This document shows, piece after piece, positions 60,301 to 64,000 of a stretch of DNA of 64,000 bases. The stretch comes from Chloroflexus aggregans DSM 9485 (GTDB lineage: Bacteria; Chloroflexota; Chloroflexia; Chloroflexales; Chloroflexaceae). Numbering within the stretch: position 1 is the first letter of the stretch; the number at the start of each line of letters is the position of its first letter. Where the stretch lies: positions 3,919,353-3,983,352 of the forward strand of contig NC_011831.1 of the NCBI RefSeq assembly GCF_000021945.1, written 5' to 3'. The translations under genes were made by a program, and so were the position numbers. Below the pieces are notes generated by a model. That model made no database searches. It was not told the origin of the DNA and worked only from the letters and a program-made list of their open reading frames with translations.

Positions 60301-60328
60301 CAATGATCAGGGTTAGTTTTTTATGCAT
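48299..60328 (-). CDS. Giant secreted multidomain protein with internal membrane region
   Basis: 4009 residues from ATG 60328, with GGAGG 5 nt upstream. A signal peptide (KKLTLIIVLMIALLGVGA) starts it. Early parts are Ala-rich and helical, with a TSP3-like calcium repeat stretch at about 400-470 (DDDGDGLTNTEEERLG, DRDEDGIPDGRDSDNDG, DYDEVTGF). Residues about 1190-1400 hold a block of several hydrophobic segments, odd in a secreted protein, and a second calcium-repeat stretch lies at about 1640-1730. After that come Ig-like and PA14-like domains (about 2220-2320), a YWTD-type beta-propeller (about 2490-2770), CARDB/DUF11-like and Ig-like repeats, and a final He_PIG-like domain. Probably a surface adhesin or gliding-type filament. 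It is coupled to the small protein at 60321. Confidence 0.85.
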   Translation of the reverse strand: MHKKLTLIIVLMIALLGVGAHRTARGASPTPSLADAQRQWDTVEYYRFSATLDQERIPIADVTTVGQVGQRHRFYLSGQSWPAERRMEASLWTQGGNLLTGEGKIDLRLENGHTWIRTDGDWEPLDDFSAAFAPQGDWLALLTAAQETIVPEGRGEEDEAALRPYTRHPYRLDGARLARALQEWTVAALTARGELPPGAEVELPAAFRNIAGMGELWMDEQGLPVRNTLTYDLPGENGGMTRLTMQVDFSDVRLAASPVARALGVARLPTAPEVGTCALSAALVALGALVVARGGRSPRIRTVVSVLVITSTLFGPLAQSERAVAAAERRQATQARQQAQQARAEAMTALQETLAEPSPAGRLAVAGISPLESARAGALNVNLPAAAQPSAFAGQPQGLPQQNPNGDDDGDGLTNTEEERLGTLSITVDRDEDGIPDGRDSDNDGISDYDEVTGFFYNGRWWYGDPLLTDTNNDGLPDGLEWDVGTDNDGTPDLYDDDNDGDGVPDRYDLSPFSQQTTVFSQTNPLAFSVANITAGKYLYVEYQLRPTNPNHLWYALTTRDWPRDEDGQMQDRDGKTFQNVNPNSTRPQDAYGDVRLVPMLEIHIPGTPSQLVTTNNPSFNLTLREYTDPRFRVGTPFTGTVTLTRSNGGEVQVNGTVSRAGYGSDVAHYLALYSGTCERPETRLARLPVEGTEVNRAFNSADIRFDSLFGEPRALLFYEDFWNNFNPRHLNANYACADIPALLPFESTPAQMANLNFYQQYGIAVNGLGAGKGRSVYVPLQLISDPTTGAQMAFQARMIYRPQGGTWGAPHQVRLVWAVVGLNDSCNGNDCTYNETQVLMVYPDAWQLTGLNVREDHGVDAAIIYEDPAVDPDRADDRELTLLTMGLEEGFLSGRDCTLTATGACQSDGQRDITVGEIYRRFDRDNDWPYDETRQWAIPDTLQVETHTYAHLDAALEALASTDVAAALSAFDAYRPITPTLLFATEERFRLINLQSTALPTETQAVNWNGTQVTVDFASPSVNAVRVHAGLKWTPYRYNAAQAAWQTVSVEDYWQEIEQRYPAATLIEPGETQREAEGKQFIYQLYYLALYKGVVQLVQVGDQIVRYTFAADTGIVAKIIKLSGTASSALLSVTTKIGKLLVEEIGPLVRVNFVSAFWVFGDLKTALTKAATETARDLARGVVSKVQDALGTLGAKLRALSLFKGLVIVGAVLVVVFILVTVAAVFITSFIAAQLGGPTWTKVVAGVGLSLITSVVYMLIKNVSLLIQIGKMLYAIYKTHQIIASLTRFATVAFAITKAMLVLEVIGLILQVAARIAFLLYVYLSGTVAISSVAGHILLAETVADIFVLLVTESILLALIIAGLGAGPQGWIFGALLAVMGIALSVLALIDLVATALCQTGVWEAACHFSIAGSINSFLRRAFYRVGVVTETGNDLLNIRGIDLLPVNGAQPMLTGGSAVIPGLHLRHWAKTPRYEDVSEILFHEYLASAPNETTQRGVALRYALGPFTQNVGQAQLNEMRNTWGDWHSFGQAEYTREVRYNDWRTTTYRLYALRADRVISSTQAIQLTTGLNRQHVLWLSTAFALPTAECWLSTETQANCSINQMQANQDFPINLVLDVLPPTLDEFVAWTWDPHLPPLRDGDGDGLLAAARGGNDPNDALWDSDGDGISDLIELRWQQSGSPISPTAADTDRDGLSDAEELRMGADPARADTDGDGLTDFEEVRGWTFTYSTNPTRTTLVTSNPLIADSDGDGISDRLERTLHLSDPAAYPFHPQVYNPFGLAVTLAHNDADGYLARGQSLAITTTVRNTMDQIAAQGTLTLTRPTDLGGGATVWTFGNNPALAPGAQVWFESSARVALSAPTQVTALQAALRATGINPDGSRLPGDLTASAELTVTVDADTPTAAITWPTVHAYLPAGRSVVIGGTASEPTSYIARVEARADNGAWQTANGRERWSAAVPIPAAEGIHTLWVRATDAVGNVQSAASQSEQSIAVYADGTPPSVNAVIAPYTVLAPIALEDGRRQLVLRFTAADPNLPGSIPGSGVDSVEMDLRPYSAGWQAATRIGSEWVVTYTLTLPAADADGLPLLEPNGVYTALVRAADTVGNVSDAFAFAYQVDGTAPRVEVQQPPRSEVTVISDTLVLYPPPQPITGSLPFTGTVYEMGDVRSGVQSLDVRLTPADLGVAPGLWRGRLYDRSGSQTTVYTVTPEIDVDWGVGAPAPGLTADHFIAEWQQEALFRVPGVYTLTVTKDADSTAALWVDGALRLSAPDGQTSAVLTLTLGAGVHPLRLRYNEATGEARLRFRAELAEADWQAVTLAQSGVGVLATTWEYTPCVAQDSSCAMEGLYRLDARAADVLGNALTGAAWRGEIDTAAPRIALDVSYTGVGSTAQTRYRVWVNDFNLVEEGLQSPCPGGTAALRPYYYDTAWWREIFGETTRLYQLYGECSVPGYVTTPPTVTAYDRYGHVATLSASPPELPNTRGIYWNYSPNNDGALYRLDLNTAAHTHLLDLLALGHNTLYSYQNLKVHPHSERLYAALPTASDDRIWHLGLDGSDPEQIITRTIGGDIRAIALTRDHLYWLEAGGGTGTLLRANLDGSDVVTLTTALSSPVGLAADPFAGVVFVAENVGGRIRFYAESGESGYMDPIKELGQPIVQTLLDNGMAVDPQARMLYVAGERTGSGSGILRIPYPPAWSGAHTYTEATLVVPSNLYLALASLAVDSGGGKLYFATLDGSGPYTATLRRANLDGSDLETVYTAPDHLFWSLSLDLDINHPPTTTAQIVQVAHNTPTTFTLEARDPNANPLTFTLLDGPEGEINLAATVTYTPTVGFVGQDRFTYRVEDNRGAGATGEVILNVWPAVPVFAAVNAPADNTIVAPGAVPITVSGYALHEVYSLTLSIDDTLAQTWTYGPGLTEASETHTWTAAAGLHTLRAQVRDRNGDTAESAPVRVIVDATPPTVTVAPVVYTSTHALSGFNAFMLTGSAGDDSGIARVEVVEVGTSARVAQLDANPCPACGWQLAMTAPAGATPFTITIRATDLAGQVTIITPTLTVDLSPPEPVTVTLAYTDSLGQRVPLSRANPVVREANRPLIVEWDAASDGSGIEGYYVGWTSSPTVTVDAQGLASLQRYAPDAPRRHEQVVGEAQVAYAHLVIRDGLGNARVQTFGPYLVDSPLTPDLIGAAADGIWYSHWLESGASLLSRERSGQGVHRLYGSWNADALQLTWIAEDGDWDVHGDLWFYFDTQAGGTTAADQPYPPQGWQDAVAVTLPFEADYLVHVRDAATAVIKQWNGSAWITATTMSTTTLPTPAGPPVYRLTSDQIPRRTDLYIPLGALGTNAGNPLQIAAFVANEAYSSGALPCLLVGAPDLNPLNCAADRNPLARVGDIHALTLTQALAFDSLPAGILPNAGRYSGAVPSIIVDAQPRGGVVGYLHSDRYDVLTPGQPIDADLDGSIDYPITGVASGVVGNGQTMTYTIVIHNSGDGAMPGVVVTATARGALEFGTPNPYNYNLGTVAPGQVATLTITATVNTALNPNAAELMLTVDDATHRPFEWFWVHHAVDNAPPQAPRIVEPLPVSSQLGWALASPLTNTVRGWVYDADVARLQLEAQPLSTDSPRTFTCPYAGGYAWTCTWDAGTSSAQFRLRARAQDAAGNWSAWSEPITVAVDLTPPQIALDANSEAILANSIFGGLNWPTINLYGVITDDLSVAGVQACRVDEGAESCQSDGALIPWPQTSRNWWLPYTIGATGEGVTETVRFYAVDGAGNRSQPLTRTLRVDTLAPRLTVTQVLTEVWREDYTGWSFNSWYWKPITDAVPVFTGTLSEAALAWADLRIEQPDGRLWTTDLVRFPDGRWHGVPQLDFSMPGVHTITVRAVDRAGNWTVAGPFTLLAKNRNDAPRFITWPPDGEVRAGVPYTYEIIADDDDLAYGDALTLTAPTLPAWLTLVNHGDGTATLSGTPTQADLDRGNNWVVLRVTDQAGLYAEQRFVIGPVRLYLPLVYRNGG
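53290..53313. repeat. REP-like palindrome inside the giant gene, copy 2
   Basis: TAGCACAGGAT (53290-53300), GA, ATCCTGTGCTA (53303-53313). It is translated in frame in the giant gene (the CVAQDSSCAM stretch), so the coding sequence absorbed the element. Confidence 0.8.
59128..59150. repeat. Palindrome GGGGCAACC-CTTGC-GGTTGCCCC in the giant gene
   Basis: Arms 59128-59136 and 59142-59150. The same core makes the hairpin after the VanW gene (16651-16660), which suggests a dispersed family rather than a coding accident. It encodes a Gln-Pro-Gln-Gly-Leu-Pro-Gln segment. Confidence 0.6.
59834..59871. repeat. Palindrome GTAGGGGCGAAG...CTTCGCCCCTAC in the giant gene
   Basis: 12 bp arms at 59834-59845 and 59860-59871, with an inner hairpin CGAAGC/GCTTCG. 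It is in frame in the giant gene and is a relative of the element in the group II intron (43144-43164). Confidence 0.6.
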
Positions 60329-60566
60329 CTTGGCCTCCGTTATCCGTCCCGGTGGCACATGATTCATTCTGTGCTACTTCGTTACAGGTATCCGGCGTTT
60401 GCTTCTCCAAAAAGACCGGCAGCCCGTCCAGATCGCTGAACCCCACGCGCTCGCCCGTGGCGATGTTCTCCAACAGCGCGCGGCAGGTCGTCCGTTCCGA
60501 CCTGGCGATGCGCCACACGCGCAGGAGGTAGGAAGTGTAATGAGATGGAACACCATCGGCTGACAT
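60321..60566 (-). CDS. 80-residue family protein coupled to the giant gene
   Basis: 81 residues from ATG 60566: MSADGVPSHYTSYLLRVWRI, then ARSERTTCRALLENIATGER and VGFSDLDGLPVFLEK. No family recognised. The last codons run into the giant gene start, with ATG at 60328 and stop TAA at 60321-60323 (run ATGCATAA), so the two are translated together. The upstream order is palindrome (60585-60608), ACGGAGGTTCC and ATG. A second intact copy lies at 63492-63737 and a remnant at 48178-48256. No signal peptide, so it is probably cytoplasmic, perhaps a chaperone or control factor for the exported partner; this is an inference from position only. Confidence 0.75.
   Translation of the reverse strand: MSADGVPSHYTSYLLRVWRIARSERTTCRALLENIATGERVGFSDLDGLPVFLEKQTPDTCNEVAQNESCATGTDNGGQDA
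60352..60377. repeat. Degenerate REP-like palindrome, copy 3
   Basis: GTGGCACATGAT (60352-60363), TC, ATTCTGTGCTAC (60366-60377). It has the 3' arm of the family but two or three mismatches in the 5' arm, inside the small-protein gene (60321-60566). Confidence 0.5.
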
Positions 60567-60584
60567 GGAACCTCCGTAGCACTA

Positions 60585-60608
60585 TAGAACAGGATTAATC
60601 CTGTTCTA
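60585..60608. repeat. REP-like palindrome with compensatory change, copy 4
   Basis: TAGAACAGGAT (60585-60595), TA, ATCCTGTTCTA (60598-60608). Both arms differ from the main form in the same base pair (C to A with G to T), keeping the stem intact; this shows the hairpin itself is conserved. Confidence 0.75.
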
Positions 60609-60616
60609 CGCGCGCT

Positions 60617-61522
60617 TCAATATTGAACCCCTTGCAGCCGCACGCTGAACAGTTGTTGCTCCGGCGTGAGTGGGCAGGCCGAAATCGGCTGATCCGTCGG
60701 GCAATCGGTGTCGGCGCGGGGTTCCCAGGATGCCATCGCCACCAGCAGCGCCCTATCCCGCGTGAACGCCGTCATCGAAGCCGTGGGGCTATCGGCCGCG
60801 TAGAGTGGATTCTCCTGCCAGCCGGCCAAAACACTGCGCACTTTGGTCATCACTTCGGGGAGCGCGCCGAAATCGGCACCGGTGCCGTTGGCTTCCAGAG
60901 TACAGGCCATGCCGCTCGCCCCGGTGATCGGATCGGTAAACGGCGTGTCAATCAGGGTGAAACGCATCCCAAAGGCGCGCGTCAGGTCTGCCTGGAGCGT
61001 TTGGCAATCCTGGAGCGAGAGCGGCTGATAAGTAGGTATCGCCGCATGCACCGAGAGCGTGTAGGAGGCGTTGCCGCGCGTTGAGCCGACTACGATGCTG
61101 TGCGCGCCGCCAGCAGGCAGAATGACCGTCCAGCGGGTCACATCTCGTCCCTCTTCGGTGCCCGGCAGCGGTGGGCCATCGGGGCCCAGAATACTCAGCA
61201 CGGCGTTGCCTTCCAATGACATCAGCCACACATCCAACATCTCGCCCGGCACGACTTGCAATTCGTAACGGTCGCGCTGGCCGCCCAGCACTGCGCCTTC
61301 AGCCCTAAAGTCAAGCGGCTCGCTGTCGAAGCGAATCACTTGCTCGTGGGCATAGGCAGTGGCCGATGTTGGCTCTGTCGTCGCCGTCGGCGCCGGGGCA
61401 GCCGTTGCGGTCGCAGTGGGGAGTGCTGTTGGCGTGGCAACGGGCGCCGCTTGACATCCGCTATTCGATAGAACCCAAATCAATACGACGATCAACCCGT
61501 ATATCCTGTAAGCCGATTTCAT
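60617..61522 (-). CDS. Lipoprotein with a pre-peptidase C-terminal-like domain
   Basis: 301 residues from ATG 61522 (AGAAAGGAATAGAA upstream); an in-frame ATG 61570 would add a poor N-terminus. Signal sequence (YRIYGLIVVLIWVLSNSGC) with lipobox Ser-Asn-Ser-Gly-Cys, then a Thr/Ala/Pro-rich linker. A beta-sandwich at about 75-170 looks like a PPC domain (YELQVVPGEMLDVWLMSLEG then NAVLSILGPDG and SIVVGSTRGNASYTLSVH). The rest is a second, unrecognised globular domain with a QTLQADLTRAFGMRFTLIDT segment. PPC domains help secretion or binding of exported enzymes, but no protease is fused here. It lies upstream of the small-protein/giant pair on the minus strand. Function unknown. Confidence 0.75.
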   Translation of the reverse strand: MKSAYRIYGLIVVLIWVLSNSGCQAAPVATPTALPTATATAAPAPTATTEPTSATAYAHEQVIRFDSEPLDFRAEGAVLGGQRDRYELQVVPGEMLDVWLMSLEGNAVLSILGPDGPPLPGTEEGRDVTRWTVILPAGGAHSIVVGSTRGNASYTLSVHAAIPTYQPLSLQDCQTLQADLTRAFGMRFTLIDTPFTDPITGASGMACTLEANGTGADFGALPEVMTKVRSVLAGWQENPLYAADSPTASMTAFTRDRALLVAMASWEPRADTDCPTDQPISACPLTPEQQLFSVRLQGVQY

Positions 61523-61567
61523 TTCTATTCCTTTCTGAATCTGATGTTTGACTTCACTGTAAAAACT

Positions 61568-61640
61568 CACCGCAGAGGCGCCGAGAGTGCAGAGTTCTAC
61601 ATCAGTATGATCTCTGCGTACTCTGCGTCTTGGCGGTAAA
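61568..61640. repeat. Imperfect inverted repeat element (MITE-like)
   Basis: ACCGCAGAGGCGCCGAGAGT (61568 on) and CTCTGCGTACTCTGCGTCTT then GGCGGT (61612-61637) are imperfect inverted copies about 28 bp long. The motif (C)GCAGAGnnGCAGAG is a known wide-spread repeat type. It forms the end of the broken beta-helix gene. Confidence 0.5.
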
Positions 61641-62444
61641 AGAACCTTTTTGCAGTAGACTCCGTATTGCCAACGATAACGAGCTGAGCCAGGGTGGGAC
61701 TGCCGGCATAGCTGACAATCCCTCCACCGTTCCCCCCTGACCCCGATCCGTTCGACTGCCCGGCCGTAATCGCAAAGCCGTCCAGGATAGCGGTGCTATT
61801 CGTGCTGCCGCTGTTGACGACGTGGTAGGCGTTGCTGCCCTGGATATCGGCGGGCGTTTCGGCGATAAAGTTGCCGTCGGTGTTGATGTCGTTCTGGTCA
61901 ATGTCGCCGCTAAGGATGGTCTGATTCACGCGCGGGTTGCGCTGGTTGCGGCTGGTCTCCGTCCCAGCAAAGCCGCCATAGATCGCCACGCCGTTTTTCA
62001 GGGTGAAAGTGGCTGCACGGTTACCGGTTGCGCCGGGGTAATGCACGCCGGCCTTGACCCAGATTTCGTCTCCGCTGACGGCGTTGGTCAGCGCGGTTTT
62101 TAGGGTGCAGGCGTTGCCCAGTCAGAACAGTTGCCGCTGCCCGATGCCGTCGGCGCGGCGTAGCGGATGGCGGCATGCGGTGCAGTCGGCCCATACCAGA
62201 AGCCGCCGCCGAGCGTGTAACTGCCCCCGCTCAGCGTCCCGGCATCGGGTTACCCGATGGTGCCGCCCAGCGAGTACGTCCCACCGGTGCTGAACGTTGC
62301 GCCGCCGCCATCTATCGTGTTCCATTCCAGGTTGTACCCGCCGCCGGATTGGGCCAGGACAACCGACGGGAAAAGCAGCAGAGCGAGCAACGTGACCAGG
62401 CTCATTAACTTGGTTTTGGGATGGCTGATTCCAAAGGTTTTCAT
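61597..62444 (-). pseudogene. Broken exported beta-helix-type protein
   Basis: Starts at ATG 62444 with a signal peptide (LVTLLALLLFPSVVLAQSGG), then YNLEWNTIDGGGATFSTGGT and YSLGGTIG. A stop TAA replaces the expected Gln codon (the family continues G-x-P-D-A-G-T-L-S-G-G-S-Y-T-L-G-G-G-F-W), and after a second frame change the piece SNAYHVVNSGSTNSTAILDG, FAITAGQSNGSGSGGNGGG and SYAGSPTLAQLVIVGN follows, typical of right-handed beta-helix Chloroflexi proteins. The 3' end runs into an inverted repeat. At least two mutations; not functional as read. Confidence 0.7.
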
Positions 62445-62459
62445 CGCTGCTCCTTACTC

Positions 62460-63489
62460 TTACGGCACTGTCATGCAGATAGCATAGGCTCTAATCCACC
62501 AGTCGTTCAATGTTGGCGTATTCCTGCCGTAACCACATCTCCAGCCGTTTGTAACGGGATATGAATGAGTGATCAAATAGTTGTTACCTGAGTATTCGAC
62601 CTCACATCCGCCGCTAATCCGATAGGCATTGGAAGGACAGTAAGTAACGCAAAACCCATAACTGTCCGTTAAGGACATTTGACAATCACTAGATTGGACA
62701 AAAATGCCAAGCTCCCCGCAAACCACCGAACCATTAGCGTTGATGGCTTTGAGATAATGACCTACCGGGCCGGCGTCGTTCACGCGGCGCTGAAGGTAGA
62801 TGGTATACGCCGCGAGAGTGACATCGCCCCTCGCGCCGCCGCCGGTCAATCCCGTTCCCGCGGTGACGGCGGTGATGTCGCCGCTCCCGCCAGAAGCGCA
62901 CGTCCAGGCGCTGCCGTTCCACTGGGCCACCTGACCATTGGTACAGGTTTGCGGCAGTCGGTAGGATGTGGCAAGGCTGAACTGGTTGCCGCTTAAGGAC
63001 AGCCCCGTCCCGGCCGTGTAGGTGGTGTCGTTGTCCACCCCATCGGCAAAGCCGGCCGGGATGCCGGTCAACCCGCTCCACGGGGCGCGCAGGGTAAGCA
63101 GCGTAGGGCGCAGCGGTGAGCGGCTGGCGCGGCGTCAGCGTCGTGTACGCGCCGGTGTCACTGCCCGGGCGGACGCCGATTTCCAGATAGAGCGCCGTCC
63201 CGTCAAAGACGTCCCCAAAATCCAGCGTCACGGTGAACAAGCTGTCGCTCACATTCACGTTGTCCTTCGTCACCGTGCTACCGACTTGTGTGCCGGCGGT
63301 CGGGTCGTCGTAGAGCGTGAAGGTCGAGTCGTAGGCCCCGTTGGCGGGAGCGCCGCCGTCGGTCAGGCGGCCCTGATAGGTGAAGCCGGTGCCTGCGGGT
63401 GCCTGCAAATTCCGCGCCCGCCCTAGGCCCGCCGTCCCTGCCAGGTCCACATAGAGTAAGATGGTGACAAGCAAAGTCACATTTTTCAT
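62460..63489 (-). pseudogene. Exported protein gene with a frameshift
   Basis: ATG 63489 starts a signal peptide (KNVTLLVTILLYVDLAGTAG), and NLQAPAGTGFTYQGRLTDGG, APANGAYDSTFTLYDDPTAG and LEIGVRPGSDTGAYTTLTPR then read like phage-tail-collar or trimeric fibre-type domains. Near 63090 the frame changes, and the second half (62460-63071: FADGVDNDTTYTAGTGLSL, SGNQFSLATSYRLPQTCTN, GDITAVTAGTGLTGG) continues the same protein. The C-terminus is Cys-rich (CQMSLTDSYGFCVTYCPSN). A sequencing error cannot be excluded. The 80-residue gene ends 2 bp upstream, as in the giant pair. Confidence 0.7.
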
Positions 63490-63491
63490 TG

Positions 63492-63737
63492 TTAGTCTCC
63501 TATATCAGGTTCTTGAAATTTCGCTGCGAAATCTTGAGCGTTTTGAGACGCCTCTGGATTCTCAAGCCCCCCTGTCTCCAAAAACATCTTTAGCCCGTCC
63601 AGATCGCTGAATCCCATGCGCTCGCCCGTGGCGATGTTCTCCAGCAGCGCCCGGCAGGTCATCCGGTCCTGCTCGCAGACGCGCCACACGCGCAAAAGGT
63701 AAGACGTGTAGTGAGATGGAACACCGTCGGCTGACAT
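63492..63737 (-). CDS. 80-residue family protein, second copy
   Basis: 81 residues from ATG 63737: MSADGVPSHYTSYLLRVWRV, CRALLENIATGERMGFSDLD, GLKMFLETGG. Its first 60 residues are nearly identical to the copy at 60566-60321, and the tails differ. The stop lies 2 bp before the ATG of the exported-protein gene at 63489, so it too is coupled to an exported product. The palindrome (63747-63772) and GGAGGCCCC lie upstream. Two independent coupled cases support a functional link. Confidence 0.75.
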   Translation of the reverse strand: MSADGVPSHYTSYLLRVWRVCEQDRMTCRALLENIATGERMGFSDLDGLKMFLETGGLENPEASQNAQDFAAKFQEPDIGD

Positions 63738-63746
63738 GGGGCCTCC

Positions 63747-63772
63747 GTAGCACAGGATTAATCCTATGCTAC
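63747..63772. repeat. REP-like palindrome, copy 5
   Basis: GTAGCACAGGAT (63747-63758), TA, ATCCTATGCTAC (63761-63772), one mismatch. It lies 10 bp upstream of the second small gene. Confidence 0.75.
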
Positions 63773-63882
63773 AATGTACGCGATGGGCGTCAGGAAAACG
63801 TCAGGAGGAGGTAGAAGGAACGATACTGCTCCAGCTCATTCGGGCTTGACGTACCCAGAGGTATGACTACAATGTGTCATAC

Positions 63883-63908
63883 GTAGCACAGGATTAATCC
63901 TGTGCTGC
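63883..63908. repeat. REP-like palindrome, copy 6
   Basis: GTAGCACAGGAT (63883-63894), TA, ATCCTGTGCTGC (63897-63908). Placed just before the RAYT start at 63920, as REP elements typically flank their transposase gene. Confidence 0.75.
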
Positions 63909-63919
63909 GGGGAGGAAAT

Positions 63920-64000
63920 ATGGCTGCTTTTTACCGCCGCAATCTGCCGCACATCCATCCCAGCCATGCGGCCTTCTTCATCACCTTTCGGCTGGCGGGT
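63920..64000 (+). CDS. REP-associated tyrosine transposase (RAYT), start only
   Basis: ATG 63920 with GGAGG 4 nt upstream; the gene runs off the window end. The 27 residues seen are MAAFYRRNLPHIHPSHAAFF, then ITFRLAG. This matches the beginning of Y1-type REP-associated transposases of the TnpA_REP group, where a P-H-I-x-x-x ... F-F-V-T-F-R-(L/T) start is typical. RAYTs mobilise short palindromic REP elements, so it is a likely source of the six palindromes from 48277 to 63908. The catalytic H-U-H and Tyr lie outside the window. Confidence 0.7.
   Translation, partial: MAAFYRRNLPHIHPSHAAFFITFRLAG

Noticed and set aside
1-64000. tRNA or rRNA genes
   Set aside because: No T-loop with a matching acceptor stem and no rRNA-like sequence was noticed by eye; a covariance search was not possible.

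Overview
The window looks like the chromosome of a filamentous anoxygenic phototroph of the Chloroflexota, most likely Chloroflexus or a close relative. This is inferred from codon style, domain architectures (DUF4129, VanW, PIN/TRAM, beta-helix and C39-like proteins) and dispersed palindromes; it was not checked against a database.

Positions 1-41416 are mostly ordinary core genome. They hold the 5' end of lexA (minus); a FecR-like membrane protein, acpS, the fused NAD(P)HX repair enzyme, a pyrimidine nucleoside phosphorylase, an FmdB zinc ribbon protein, an ArsA-type ATPase, rpmG and a DUF4129 membrane protein (plus); glmS with a glmS self-cleaving ribozyme in its leader, and a DsbB/BdbC protein (minus); a large hybrid histidine kinase and a VanW protein (plus). 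A long minus-strand block follows: murI, two class I glutamine amidotransferase-like peptidases, then an operon radA - PIN/TRAM - dtd - RsbT-like kinase - PP2C phosphatase - large histidine kinase. After it come a glycosidase/O-antigen ligase fusion, a methyltransferase-HNH nuclease fusion and a DUF4126 protein (minus), an ABC exporter with a membrane partner (plus), a C39-like peptidase and a 58-residue membrane protein (minus), a secreted duplicated-domain protein with a two-component system, and a MarR - glutaredoxin-like - protoglobin operon (plus).

From about 41500 to the end the window is accessory. A decayed IS4-like transposase abuts a truncated group II intron. Beyond them lies what I read as a degenerate chromosomal integron: two tandem integron-integrase pseudogenes (46114-48128, plus) and, to their left and divergent from them, attC-like sites bounding a methyltransferase-DsrE cassette, an ORF-poor cassette and a cassette with a GH10 xylanase fragment. 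This is the standard integron geometry.

The last part (48150-64000) holds a 4009-residue secreted multidomain protein, a lipoprotein, two broken exported-protein genes, and two intact copies plus one remnant of an 80-residue protein. Each intact copy is coupled translationally to an exported protein. A palindrome GTAGCACAGGAT-NN-ATCCTGTGCTAC recurs six times here, and a RAYT-type transposase gene begins right after the last copy and runs off the end of the window. No rRNA, tRNA or CRISPR array was seen.
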